Shown here piece by piece: positions 43,801 to 54,806 of a stretch of 64,000 nucleotides of DNA. The translations under genes were made by a program, and so were the position numbers. This DNA comes from Galerina marginata (Eukaryota > Basidiomycota > Agaricomycetes > Agaricales > Galerinaceae), in assembly GCA_023014335.1 (NCBI GenBank), contig JAECYW010000008.1:124001-188000 (forward strand). The letters run 5' to 3'. Within the stretch, counting starts at the first letter, position 1, and each line of letters begins with the position of its first letter. The notes below the pieces were generated by a model. That model saw nothing but the letters and a program-made list of their open reading frames with translations. It was not told the origin of the DNA and made no database searches.

Positions 43801-46800
43801 TGGTTGGGAACGATGCTAATTTGGACATCCTACAGTTAGTTTCTCGCCTCGCCGGCACCACAGAAGTATCAAACATCCTCGCTAAATACCCCCAGTGGGA
43901 TCGCTCTCCTCGACGCCTGAAACTACCTGCCATGTCGCGTGAATCAAAGGAGATACCCGACAGTGCAGACCATATCAAACCAGCATCGTGGAGGGGAAAT
44001 GTTAATCTCAAAGACATTTCCTTACAAACCTCGTGGAATCGCGGTCGGCGTATCGTTGAGCAGGAGTGTGATGGCCTCAAGCACATCCTCGATAAACTTG
44101 ATAAAGAAGACGGCATCAACATTCTTTCTCCATTCGGCACTCTTCTATTTACCGTTCCTCTGGCCGATGATGATATCGACGAAAGCCTTGAGGTTCTGAC
44201 TCCATCCGCCGACAGGACAACAAACATCGATACCCATGAAGCAGATATGCGGGTTGACGTCGAGGACACACTTGGGGCTGAGCTGGCTTCTTCAAACAGC
44301 GAAATGACACAAGCAACCACTATCGAAAAGGCCTTCAATTCTAAAGTTCTAATACGTGGTCAAGAAAGGTCTAAAGCACGCGCACTGAAGGAATTCACCA
44401 AGTATCGCCAGCATGCCAGCTCAACTGATCGTTTGAAGCGCGTTCAAGCTGTTCCACGATTTGTCGACACCGAAAAGTTACTCGAATCAAGCACGAATTC
44501 GACATCCGCATCCCATCTTGACGACACAGAACAACTCATCATTATTTCGGATCCAGTCGCATCCCTTGTCCGTGTTGAGAACGAGTTTTGGCTTTGCCTC
44601 GGAGAGGTAAACGAACTTCGAATCGACGGTCAGGCAGTTGATCATATCAGCCTCGAGATGCTCGCCGAAGAAATTGTTACTGTGTCCTATCAAATGCTAG
44701 GCTTACGACCAGCCACATTAGCTGATGATCCAGAAGGAAAGAACGACTGGAGGACGTACCCAGCACAGGAACGCTCATTCACGGTACCCGGACGCCTTAT
44801 TCAGCCTATAAACCCAATCACTTCGACGACCCATCTTCGCATGCCCTTCTACCTGCTGCAAAGCACATTCTTAGTTGCATTAACCGCCAGCCTTTATCAA
44901 AGTCTTACGGTTTCCGATCTTAAAAATGTGCCGAAATTTGCACAAACCAAAGAATATCCATATCGCGAAGCTTCCGGTGTGTGTATTAGCTTTGGAAACA
45001 GTGAATTAAATTACTCACCTCGAATTATAGGCAATGCCTGTTTCATTTGCGAGAGCGACCGGGATATAAGCGACATTGGTTCAACAACAACATCTGACTG
45101 CCCGCGGTGCTCTCCAACCGTCACGCTCGACCTTTCGCAAGGTCCCCGTGTACTCGAACATATCGGCTCGCATATTCTGCATGAGCCCGCCGTTATTCAC
45201 TCCATTGAACCTTTATGTGGCTTGTGTCTCCGTCCGTCGCCTATGTGCCAGTATTATTTAACCAAGGGAAAGGGTTCAAAGAGAAGCATGAAGATCGATC
45301 AAAAAAGGTCAAAAGGTTGTCTTATCAAAATGAACTTCACTTACAGCATTGCGGCGGAATCAACCACCACCTCGCCTTGCTCAAATGTACCAATTCTTTG
45401 CCCTGTATGCCCAAAAGCCGACCCTGCAATCTGGAAGTATTTTATGAAGGTCCACTTTAAAGAACGGCATAAAACTTTGGATCTCACCAAGTACGAGTAC
45501 CTCTGGAAACTCTCCAACTTTGAACGGAATGAGATGGGCAAGATCTGGACCAGGCGAGCAAAGGCAACCGTCAAACGCCCACCAAGGAAGTCAAAAATCC
45601 CGCCGCTGGTTGTATCTGAGAACCATCGCGCAAGGATTCCTTTAACGTACGTTATTCATTTCTTATTCACATAGAAGGACAGAGAAACTCACATTTCTCG
45701 GTCAGCAACGATATGATTGACGTAGAAAATAGGGCGGCTTCTCTTAACAATGTCGACGAGACTGAGTTGAGCGAAGACGGCGACACAGACGAGGAACTCG
45801 AGAGCGGTCTCGACGACGTCGGACGAACCTGTGGGCAACCTTGATGAGGAACTCGACAGAGACTTTGACATGGGAGACGACGAAGATTTCAACGAGGGAT
45901 ATGATGAATACCGCGTAGACATGGTAGGCATTGGCGAAGAAATGGAAGGCGACGCTTTCGGGGGCGAACATTCTGTGCGAAACCTCGAGGAATCGGATGT
46001 GGCGCCTGTGCAAGAAGCTTTAAGCAATGACAGCGTGAGTTTTCTTTATTGTCCTTCGAGAGAAACAAGGAGGTTTATTACTTACCTTCCTCAGACTTGT
46101 GATTCGTCCAATCGCCAAGGCAGTGTTGAGCCTTTTCAGAGCGAAAACGGTCTAGGCTCGGGAGGTCCAGTGGTAGAACGGGCCGAGGCCTTGGTTGAAG
46201 AAAATGAAAGTGACAATGAAGTTATTGACATGTCTCGACGGCCGAAGCGAAAGCGTGTCCAACGTAAACTGGCACTTGACGGGTGCCTATGTGGATCGGT
46301 TCTCAATGGCTCAATGAGCGGGGTGCTCAGATGCAAACACACTGGCTGCGAGACTCAATGGGTAAGCGGGGTATATTTTGAGTGGTGGTTGATTTGCTTA
46401 CTCGAAAAACCATCCAGTATCATCTCGAGTGTGTGGAACTTGAACCCCAGTGAAAACCGGTTCTGCTGTTTTCTGGAGAGCGTGCTAGAAAACTGTGCAG
46501 AGCCGAGCCACTCCGGGAAAATCTGAAGGCTTCCAGATTTGCCACGACTTGAGTATATAAATAGAACTCGAGAAGTCGTTTGTCGGCTCACGATATGCTC
46601 ACGATGACGTTGCTCAATGCCCCCAACGATTCGTCGATTCATCTCTTGGGGACCTGCTCACCTTCGTCTGGTTTTTTTCGCGCTCAACCTCGTGGCATAA
46701 TTCAACTTCGCTTCCCAACTCCGTCGCTCCACTCTTTCCTCCGTACCACCACCATCCCCCTCCACTGTTCTTCACACTCCAGAAATGCTCCCTTCCCATC

Positions 46801-47971
46801 CCTTATACACCCTCCCCAAGCTGCTCAACGCATTCAGCACACTTTTACACCACCCTCACTGTCAAGAAACCTCCATATCCGATCTGAGAGCTAAGGGAGT
46901 CTGATGCGCCCTTCCAGGCGGGCTAGTCGATGACTGGTGATTTGGGCTCTAGTGAGACGTCGTTTAGAATCCACAGGGGACTGCTGGGTGATATGAACTG
47001 CGTAGGTGCCTTGCCGATACCTGAACTCCCGAGAAATGGTGCGTGTTCCACTATTTCGACGCATATATCCTAATCACCCGCATATAGTCAACCCAAACCC
47101 ACTTTCCGCGTCGAACATCGTCTCTAGGTACGTAAAACCAAAGATGAGGTAAATTTTTGTATTTCGTATGTGGACTTTTTGCTAATATCGACCTTATCAG
47201 GTTCGCCGCCCTTTTAAGTTGGGTACTTTCGCAGGACGACAAGCAAAGGTACGCTGCGTTCACCCACGTATACGATTTAAACTGATATATGCGTATAGAG
47301 TTACTTGATGGGTCACGGCTACTTTGACCTTGCGCACGATTGTTCGCGCACCCGGCCTCTGGTATTAATGTGAATATTCCCTTTTTATCCGCGGCGGGTG
47401 CGCTTCACGCTGATTTCCAATTTGCAAGGCTACCGCAGACTCGCCCAAATTCTGGTTTCGCCCACTCAGCCGGTCCCCGGGCTCGCCAACCGACCTATTC
47501 TCTTACTCGGATTGACAGACTATCGAGGATATGAGGCGCCACGAACTTCTTTCGTTTGGACGGAATTCGGGATAGGCGGGAGCGAGAGTATTGGTACGAG
47601 AGAGTAATTACAGTACATAGCAGATGTATACAGATACGAGCAGAAATAAACCGATTTAGCACCACACAGAACAACCCAGACCGCCTCAGATGTGTTCGGA
47701 ACGGCGCTGCTTAGAGCAGATTGACACAGAATTTTTCAACGCTGTGAAACCCATCGGACAGTTGACAAGCAGATAAAATTTGCAAAGGCTTCATTTATTC
47801 GGGAAAATCCGTGCAGGTCCGGAAATGCAGGCCAGAGCAGATTTTCCAGTTTTCTTGCAGCACAGCGCGGAACCGGTTCTCACTGGGCTTGAACTCGAAC
47901 CCCGAAATTGGGCTTGCGCAGCTTGTGAGGCATCTGGTTCGGGACGTGGAGGAAAGCGATCAAAGCGATGA
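40878..47971 (+). CDS. P/THAP9-like transposase with N-terminal C2HC finger and C-terminal PHD finger (disrupted)
   Basis: Exons: 40878-40898, 40956-41656, 41702-42848, 42915-45646, 45706-46034, 46095-46361, and 46418-46445 continuing at 47895-47971. The N-terminus has a C2HC finger (CPDC..H-x5-C). The core carries FDELATEKRIRWDPKTNYFLG, VTLASDGETRRG and RLEELFGILRTMVGN, which I align to the three acidic sites of P-element/THAP9 transposases (D568, D686 and E910 of the model). An acidic tail follows, then a Cys4-His-Cys3 PHD-type finger (CLCG..CETQWYHLEC..NWACAAC) and a basic end. Between 45800 and 45831 the acidic tail changes frame by one base, and a hAT-like element splits the last exon inside the PHD finger. 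The family recurs in mushrooms; its assignment to the P superfamily is my inference. Confidence 0.65.
46446..47887. mobile_element. Non-autonomous hAT-like element nested in the PHD-finger exon
   Basis: 1442 bp bounded by imperfect inverted repeats CCCAGTGARAACCGGTTCYG, with direct repeat CTTGAAC at 46439-46445 and 47888-47894. Removing the element and one repeat rejoins VELELEPRNW in frame. No transposase frame is seen inside. The 7-bp duplication is one short of the usual hAT 8 bp, so the superfamily call is tentative. Confidence 0.7.
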
Positions 47972-48109
47972 CGTCAACTTACCATATTTAGACATGTGCC
48001 TGATTACGTAAGTTAGTCAGTCCAGCGTTTGAGCCTCTACCAAAAATATCGACCCTAGGTAGAGATTTTTTTTCCCGGTGCCCCCTTGAGTAAGACGAGT
48101 CCTTATTAC

Positions 48110-48790
48110 ATAAGGTCTCGTAAAGGCGGTGACCAAGCCGCCAACAACGAAGGTTTCGTGGCCACAATGAATCGAGAGGAATACTTGAAGCTAATATGTG
48201 GTATGTGCGTTCAATTATGTAACTTCTTCATTTACTAACCAATCCCCGCCTTCCTAGGTTTCTCAACCAGCGGTTGTCAAGAAACCGAAACTGTAAGTCA
48301 GACTTTCCCTCGTTTATAGAACCTTGCTTATAACTTAGATTATAGCGAGGCTGTCTACAGCCAGACTCCATGACACCAGCCGCAGCAGCCCTGCCCCGTC
48401 TTCCTCCTACCGTTGCGCTCAGCTTTCACGCTTCGTGAGGTCAGAGATATGGTGACCGAGGACTTGCCTCTTGGCGCTCGTCGGAGCTGCTTATTGGTCT
48501 TTGACAAGAATGGGTGCCTTGCTCAGTAGTGTTTCTGAAAGACTGCTCGCAGTGCCAGGGGGCGATATGGACGAGCAACACGGAGAAACGGAAAGGAAGC
48601 TTACAGGTATGTATTGTCGTTTTTCATACCATTTCGTGAGCTAATGCATCCTCCCATTCAGCAGGGAAAGACTGAGCCCAGCGTGCTTTCAGTCAGAACG
48701 CGAAAGGCACCTTAACAAAGGTCCAACTTATACCCCTTCTTTTACCTTCTTTCCTTTCATACATTAACAGTTTTTTCAGGTACTTGGTGT
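48110..48790 (+). repeat. Copy 1 of an unrecognised gene-like repeat flanking the TPR-CHAT gene
   Basis: Shares with 55330-56040 the stretches GTGGCCACAATGA, GTTCAATTATGT, a CTTCCTAGG acceptor-like site and GAAACGGAAAGGAAG. Splice-like signals are kept but frames are broken. Confidence 0.5.
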
Positions 48791-49159
48791 CCTGGCGCAT
48801 GTCATTAACGCTGCCATCACTGTGATTCTACTGAATCGAACCCCTTCCCGTCTGTCCACATGTCGCCAGCCTCATTCTCGCGCTTTCATCGCCGAGGATC
48901 TGGCCGAGTTCAAACTTTGAATTCCGGCCTTCACCGTGCCACCTAATCCGCAACCAGTTCCTTTTACGTATCCGATGCCAGTTGCGGAGGCCGCCATGAA
49001 CTCCACGACGGGATCGTAAGGCAGTACTTAGCTCCATCCTTCGGCGCAATTGTGATGTTGATTCATCTTTCTTCTAGCCAACGCGGTCGCTGAGTGAAGC
49101 TGAAAAGCGAACTGACAGACATCAGTATGAATGCTATTTTGGCAACCAATTAGTGCACT

Positions 49160-49990
49160 AACTTATGCTCGCTTTTCTTAGGTCCAGCTCAGACAATGTT
49201 CGTAGCGCGACTCGTCCTACCTATCCGAACGGCCCACGGAGCTTGCCCCAGCTATGCCATCAAGGAGTGCATACATCAAGTCCTCGGAGCCATCGCTCCC
49301 TCCTCCATATCATCCATGGCGCAGGCCCACTCAATGTCGCACAACTTGTCCTCGGCGCTGGATTCACTATCGTATTTCTATTCTCACCAGCCTACGCCCA
49401 GCACCCGCCGCAGCGCATCGTCCAAATCGAGAATGAGATCGAATTTCGGAATCGGTGATAGGCGCATCAACGTTACAGCAGTCACATCATTCTTTTCAAG
49501 TCCCGCCATCAAGACGTCACCGTTCTGAGCAGCTGTCGTCGCTGTCGCCGCCGTCGCCGCTTTCCGCGAGCTCGCTCGGAGCCTCAGGTGGGCGACCACC
49601 TGTAAAACAAGGTCTGCGGCGGAGGCAGGGAAACGGATTTTATCTACCCACCAAAAGCGCAGTGTCCATGCCGTATCATACGGAGGTCTGTGATCTGCCT
49701 CGTCACTCTCTCCCGCCTTGTTCGCCCAACTGGCGCTTTTGGTTTTTCCAACGTAGTCGTCCTTTGGACTCCCGCACCGCTCCGCTTCAAGGTGTTAGGC
49801 GTTGACCATCACATCGGCGTCGGAGGGCTTTGGAGAGCTTGCTCCCTATTTCCCATGTGCCATTTTTTCCCGTAAATTGCAAAGTTTGCTTCTCAGTCCT
49901 GGTTCTCATTATCTCTCTGAATTCATTCTTGAATCAAACATAATTATATCCCGCTTCTACTGCTCTTTAAGTTGCCGTTACCTCCGTCTC
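49160..49990 (+). repeat. Copy of a dispersed decayed segment
   Basis: Shares ATGGCGCAGGCC, CAACTGGCGCTTTTGG and the run CTCATTATCTCT..TTGAATCAAACATAATTATA with 10300-11000 and 25500-26260. Confidence 0.45.
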
Positions 49991-50108
49991 ACTTGCCGTA
50001 CTCCATGCGCCTTGTGTTCCTACATTCGTTCCTTTAGAATGTGTGTATCTTACATATGTATTATTTTCCCTGTCTGCGACTGTACCGACCGCGACGCATA
50101 TGAAGGCA

Positions 50109-53100
50109 TCAATAACCGAAGTGAACATAGGGAACCCAGGTCAAAAATGCAGCGTCACCCGCTACGAGCCCTTCTCGAACCTTTTTCGTAGCGTAATCCA
50201 ATGCATACGCTGCCTGAGCGCTGTCTAACCCCTTTTCTCCTTTCTTCTTGAGTAGATATTGATAAAACTCCATGGTAAACTCCGGCCCATGTCTGTCGGA
50301 AATGCTCCACATTGTACCAATCACCCCACGATAACCAGCAGCGAGCATGCCGGCGGCGAGATGGACAACCTCATCCAACAAATTGACGTCTCCTTGGCTC
50401 GTCTGGCATGCCGAAAGGAAGGCCAAATCCAAGTTTCCTATTTGCTGCTTCATGATCTCGAGTAGCTCCAAACGGCCATCGTGGAGATAGAGGCCGCTCT
50501 CGAGAGGTTGGTTGACATCTTGTACTCCGTGACAAGCAAAATGCGCCCAAGTATGCGCCTTCATTGCCGCCTTCACTTCATCTCGGGTCCCCTCGGAGTC
50601 CGCCAACAGCAACGTTTCGATTGAATTTTCATTCATTAACTTCTTAAGACTATCCGTCTCCGTTTTGGTGTAGGGTATCGATGGCAAATCCTGCGTGTTA
50701 GGCTGGCTGACAATAACGAGGCTGGGTGCTTTAGAGGAAGTGGACGACGCTTTGAATTTTTCAATAAGTGAGCGCACGGTTGGTGTGTATGAAGAGACTA
50801 CGAAATCGGAGACGCATCGTCCCGCCTGGGCAATCGAGTCCCCAGCAATCGAGCCGTAATTCCCAGCTGCATGGAGTGGAAGGAAAGCAAGAGGGCCGGT
50901 CGGGCACCACCATAGGCGACGACGATCTGAGGGATTGACCCAAGGATTGCTCTGAAAGCGTACAAGTTCAGCATTCAAACCAGTAACTTAATTACCAGAA
51001 CTCACCGAATATGTGCGCCCTTCGATCTCGGGTTGAATAATTTCGTACAACAGTTCTTCGACAAGCATTGTAGGAGACGGGTAAGGTATTCTGTCTATGG
51101 TAGTTGCCTCCCATCGACGGGAATTTACAGAGTATCCGAGCCGTTTAAGAACTGGTCGGACAACTTTGTACCACAGTTCTTTCAGAATAGATGACATAGA
51201 AGGTGGGTTTGGCCTGGATCGGCGAGGCATACGATCACCAGTGTCCGCCTCTCGTAGTTTAAGAAGGTCATATTGAAGCCTCCTCTGTAATTCCTCTGCT
51301 TCGGCAAGACTGAACTCTTGTAGCGGTATATGCATCAGTTCGCCAGCACCAGGTATAAGGGCCAGGGCATCACAACGGGTCTTGTGCATATTTATGATGA
51401 CGACAACACCATCCGTGGGCATGGAAGACAGAAGGTCGGCGGTTTTTGGTGGCTGAAGAAAGTCATGGAATCCTGGAAGCGACCGAATTTCCTCGAGAAG
51501 TTGCCCATATTCAGCAGCAAGAACAGTATGATTGTGAGTTTTTGCTTGAAGGTGAACATCTTCTGCGAAGGTAGAAGGAACGGATGAGGATGAGCGAGTT
51601 CCATGGGATTCTAAGTCTCCTGCTACCTTTACGAATCGATCGGCCAAGACTGGATTTGTCACCTGGAGATCATCAAGGGGGGTACGGAGTTGGTTCAGCT
51701 GATTCCACACCAAGCACCGGCCTTGCTCAAGCCATTCGAGTGCTAGGTTAGGTTGATTGTAAGTGAGAGCCGCATCCACTGCAGGTCCAACGAGGTCTGA
51801 ATGGTCCTGAAGGTTAGTATGACGACGATAAATTGTCTGTTCCAACCCGGCAACTTCTGAGAGTAAACTAATAGCAAGAGCGAAGTCACTCAAGCAGCGA
51901 GAGTCGTCATTCATCATGAAAGATAGCATGGCTGCACGTTTAGCACAGTGTAAACGATCTGAAGGCGAACCAGTTGCCTCAGCACCTCGACGATATGAAA
52001 CTATGCTGTTCTGTAGATCATGTGGATGGCGGGTGTGGTCGAATCGATGGCTATACGAATTTCCAAGATTGTTAAGCCAACGTGGAAGATCAGTGTGGCC
52101 GACAGGAGTAGATTGGATAGCACTTTGGTAATTAGATATGGCACTGTCAATATCTTCAATGTTACCGGTGTGTATGAAACGCCCCAAATAGGAAGTTCCA
52201 AGGTTATTGAACCGCATTAGAAGGTTTGCATGGCCAGGAGGGGTCAATTGGAGAACACGGAGATGGTTAGATATCGCATGATTAATATCTTCCAGGTAAC
52301 CAGTGCGATTGTAGCGACATGCATACGCATTTCCAAGGCCGTTAAGAAACCCTGGAAGGTCAACATGGTCGGAAGGAGTGGATTGAATAGCACTTTGGTG
52401 GTTTAATATCGCGTCTTCAATATCCTGAAGGTCAGCAGTGTGTCCGAAGCGACATAAATATGAGATTCCAAGGTGACTGAACCTCGACGGAAGGTCAGCG
52501 TGACCTGGAGGAGTAGATCGGACAGCATTTTGGTGATGGTCTATGGAACGGTTGATATCCTGGAGGTCGCCGGTGCGGTTAAATCGACGTAAATATGAAC
52601 ATCCAAGACTGTCGAGCCAACTTGGAAGGTCAGCATGGCTAGATGGAGTAGCTTGGACTGCAATCTGGTGGTTGGATATGGCGCAGTCGATATCCTGCAG
52701 GTCACCGGTGCGTTGAAAGCGAATTAAATAGGAAGTTCCCAGGTTGTTGGAGTAAGTAGGAAATTCGGCATGACCAGAGGGGGTGGATTGAACAGCACTC
52801 TTCAGGTTTGTTATGGCGAGGACAATATCCTGAAGGTTACCTGTGCGTTCAAAGCGACGCGTATACGAACTCCCAAGGTTGTTCAAATGCTCTGGAAGGT
52901 AATAATCGTCGGAAGGAGTGCATTGGACAGCTCTCCGGTGGTTAAATATTGCACGATCAATATCCTGAGGGTTACCAGTGCGTTCGAAGCGACGCATGTA
53001 CGAATTTCCGAGGTTGGTGTAGCTCATTGGGAGACCAGGATCGCCAGAAGGCGTGTGTTGGGCAACATTCTGGTGGGCGGATATGGCAAGATTGATATCC

Positions 53101-54806
53101 AGAAGGTTACCAGTTCGCAGAAAGCGACGGGCAAATGAGTTTCCGAGGTTGTTCATCCAAATTGAGAGGTCCAAGTGGCCAGTAAGTGTGAATTGGATAG
53201 CCCTCTGAAAATTGGATATGGCACGGCTATTATCCTGGGGGTCACCAGTGTGTTCATAACGACGTGCATACGAAGTTCCGAGATTGTTGAACCAAGACGG
53301 AAGGTCAGGATGGTCGAAAGGAGTGGATTGGATAGCTTTCTGATGATTGGATATGGCACGGTCAATATCCTCAAAATTCCCAGTGCGTTCGAAGCGATAT
53401 GTATATGACCTCCCAAGGTTGCTTAATCGAGCGGGTCGGTCTGCGTGCACGCCTGGGGTCCGTCGTAGAGTATCCTCTAGAATCTGTACTGCCTCCTCGA
53501 TATCTTTCAGTTTTCCATGACGATTAAATTGCTCCAAGTGAAATAAACCGCGGTCTGTAAGCGGGTCTACCTGTTTGCCTTTAGTAAAACGAAAAAGCTT
53601 GCTCGCAACATAAATTTGTTCACCTTATGTACAGCAGTTGATCCTCCAGTACGGAGGCCTCCTATGGTCGCAATTCGTCCAAAATTTGTATTTTTAATCC
53701 AGTGAAGTGCGGTTTGTAGATCAAGTTTGCCCCCTCTGAAGTCAAATCTCGTTAATAGCATGTAGCATATTCGGTGTGGCATGTTAACATGTCGGCGATC
53801 AGGTTCTCTCCTCGCTTGTAAAGTAGAAAGCGCATGTTTAAGGTTGGAGATGGAGTAACAATGTTGGAGCCGCTCCCGTAAAACTTGGGCGAGAGGGATT
53901 AATGCAGAGCACCGGCTAGGATGCGTAGAAGGAAGGTGGTTAACTGACTGCCAAACAAGGGAGACGATGTTATTCAGAACATGAAGAGAAGTCGACTTCT
54001 GGAAGTCCGTTATAATTCCGTTCGCCAGTTCAGTTATGGCTGTTGTATCTGGTTTATCTTGTATAACGGCGATATTATTCTGCAATTCTTTGATTTAGCA
54101 AATAATTTATGGAGAGTTTAATTTACTTACGTCGAGTATAGCCTTGTATAGTTTCAAAATATCGCCGCGAAGCGCCAAGGCCTCCATCGAGTTTTGTGTC
54201 TGATCGGTGTACATGAGTCTAACTCGCACCACCGAAGCGAGGTCCATCATTTCATCACTTTGGAGTGTGTATGTTGTTGGATGATTATCGAGAATCTGAC
54301 GATACCGAACGACGGCTTGGTCAAGATTCGCAACTGACAACTCTCCTTTACACTCTTCCATGAGCACATAGGAAAAATCGATATTTTCGAGCCCTTCTGT
54401 CTCTTCTGTCTCGACATTTTTAATCGGATACTGTGATATAAGTTTATAAATTGAAAGCTGAGGGCCCGTGGTGACTTCGTTGACTTACGTCTGCCAAGAC
54501 ATTTTCCTTACTATCTTTAGTCCCCATATCCGGTGTACCGCCCTTGACCTGCTCCCGGTTAGATCGCATTGCCTTGTCAAATGTTGCAGTAGGCATACTT
54601 ACCAGACGTCGAAGATCTTCTTGCGCGGTTGGTACTATAGCCTTACTCTCCTCGCCAGACATCTGAATAAATTCATCGTCATACAACTTGGTTCGTGAAT
54701 ATGGGGTACGAACGTGAACATTTACGGTCGGAGGATCTTCAGGCTCTTGAGTGGATTGCACATCTGCTTCGTGATAACTGTCGAACAGTGAATTTAATTC
54801 CGGCAT
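50109..54806 (-). CDS. TPR-CHAT protein (caspase-like peptidase domain)
   Basis: Five exons: 54806-54489, 54430-54131, 54079-53624, 53570-51006 and 50951-50109. All phases close, giving 1493 aa. The N-terminal ~350 residues have no clear family. Exon 4 encodes roughly ten tandem tetratricopeptide-type repeats of about 47 residues (pattern NLGxSYxRRFERTGxLQDI..AISNHQ..VQSTPxGH..LP). The C-terminal CHAT domain begins WWCPTGPLAFLPLHAAG and keeps both catalytic residues: His in WAHFACHG and Cys in FLSACQTS. CHAT proteins are caspase/separase relatives; bacterial TPR-CHAT proteases act in defence and the mushroom family is large but uncharacterised. A proteolytic, perhaps death- or recognition-linked role is inference. 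The ATG at 54806 is the first in-frame ATG. Confidence 0.85.

Larger units (their letters stand above)
40534..48089 (+). mobile_element. P-superfamily-like DNA transposon with zinc-finger/PHD transposase
   Basis: Terminal inverted repeats of 16 bp, CAAGGGGGCACCGGGA at 40534-40549 and its exact complement at 48074-48089, are flanked by a perfect 8-bp duplication AGTAAGAC (40526-40533 and 48090-48097). P elements also make 8-bp duplications. The 7556-bp span contains one multi-exon gene with a D-D-E core like P/THAP9 transposases, and a nested 1442-bp hAT-like element. The host gene has a one-base frame change and the nested insertion, so this copy is probably no longer autonomous. Confidence 0.75.
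48098..50108. other. Decayed repeats between the transposon and the TPR-CHAT gene
   Basis: About 48110-48790 is a copy of 55330-56040; about 49160-49990 resembles 10300-11000 and 25500-26260. No intact gene is supported. Confidence 0.4.

Noticed and set aside
43604..44338. 244-codon minus-strand frame
   Set aside because: Shadow of the P-like transposase coding strand; Ser/Arg-rich without family features.
40956..47971. Assignment of the large transposon gene to the KDZ superfamily
   Set aside because: KDZ transposases have different Cys-cluster and core motifs; the FDE..RWD, SDGE and LEELFG motifs fit P/THAP9 better.
51000..53570. Tandem repeat with about 141-bp period that could suggest a satellite or CRISPR-like array
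   Set aside because: The period is the coding repeat of the TPR domain; no spacer/repeat organisation and the genome is eukaryotic.
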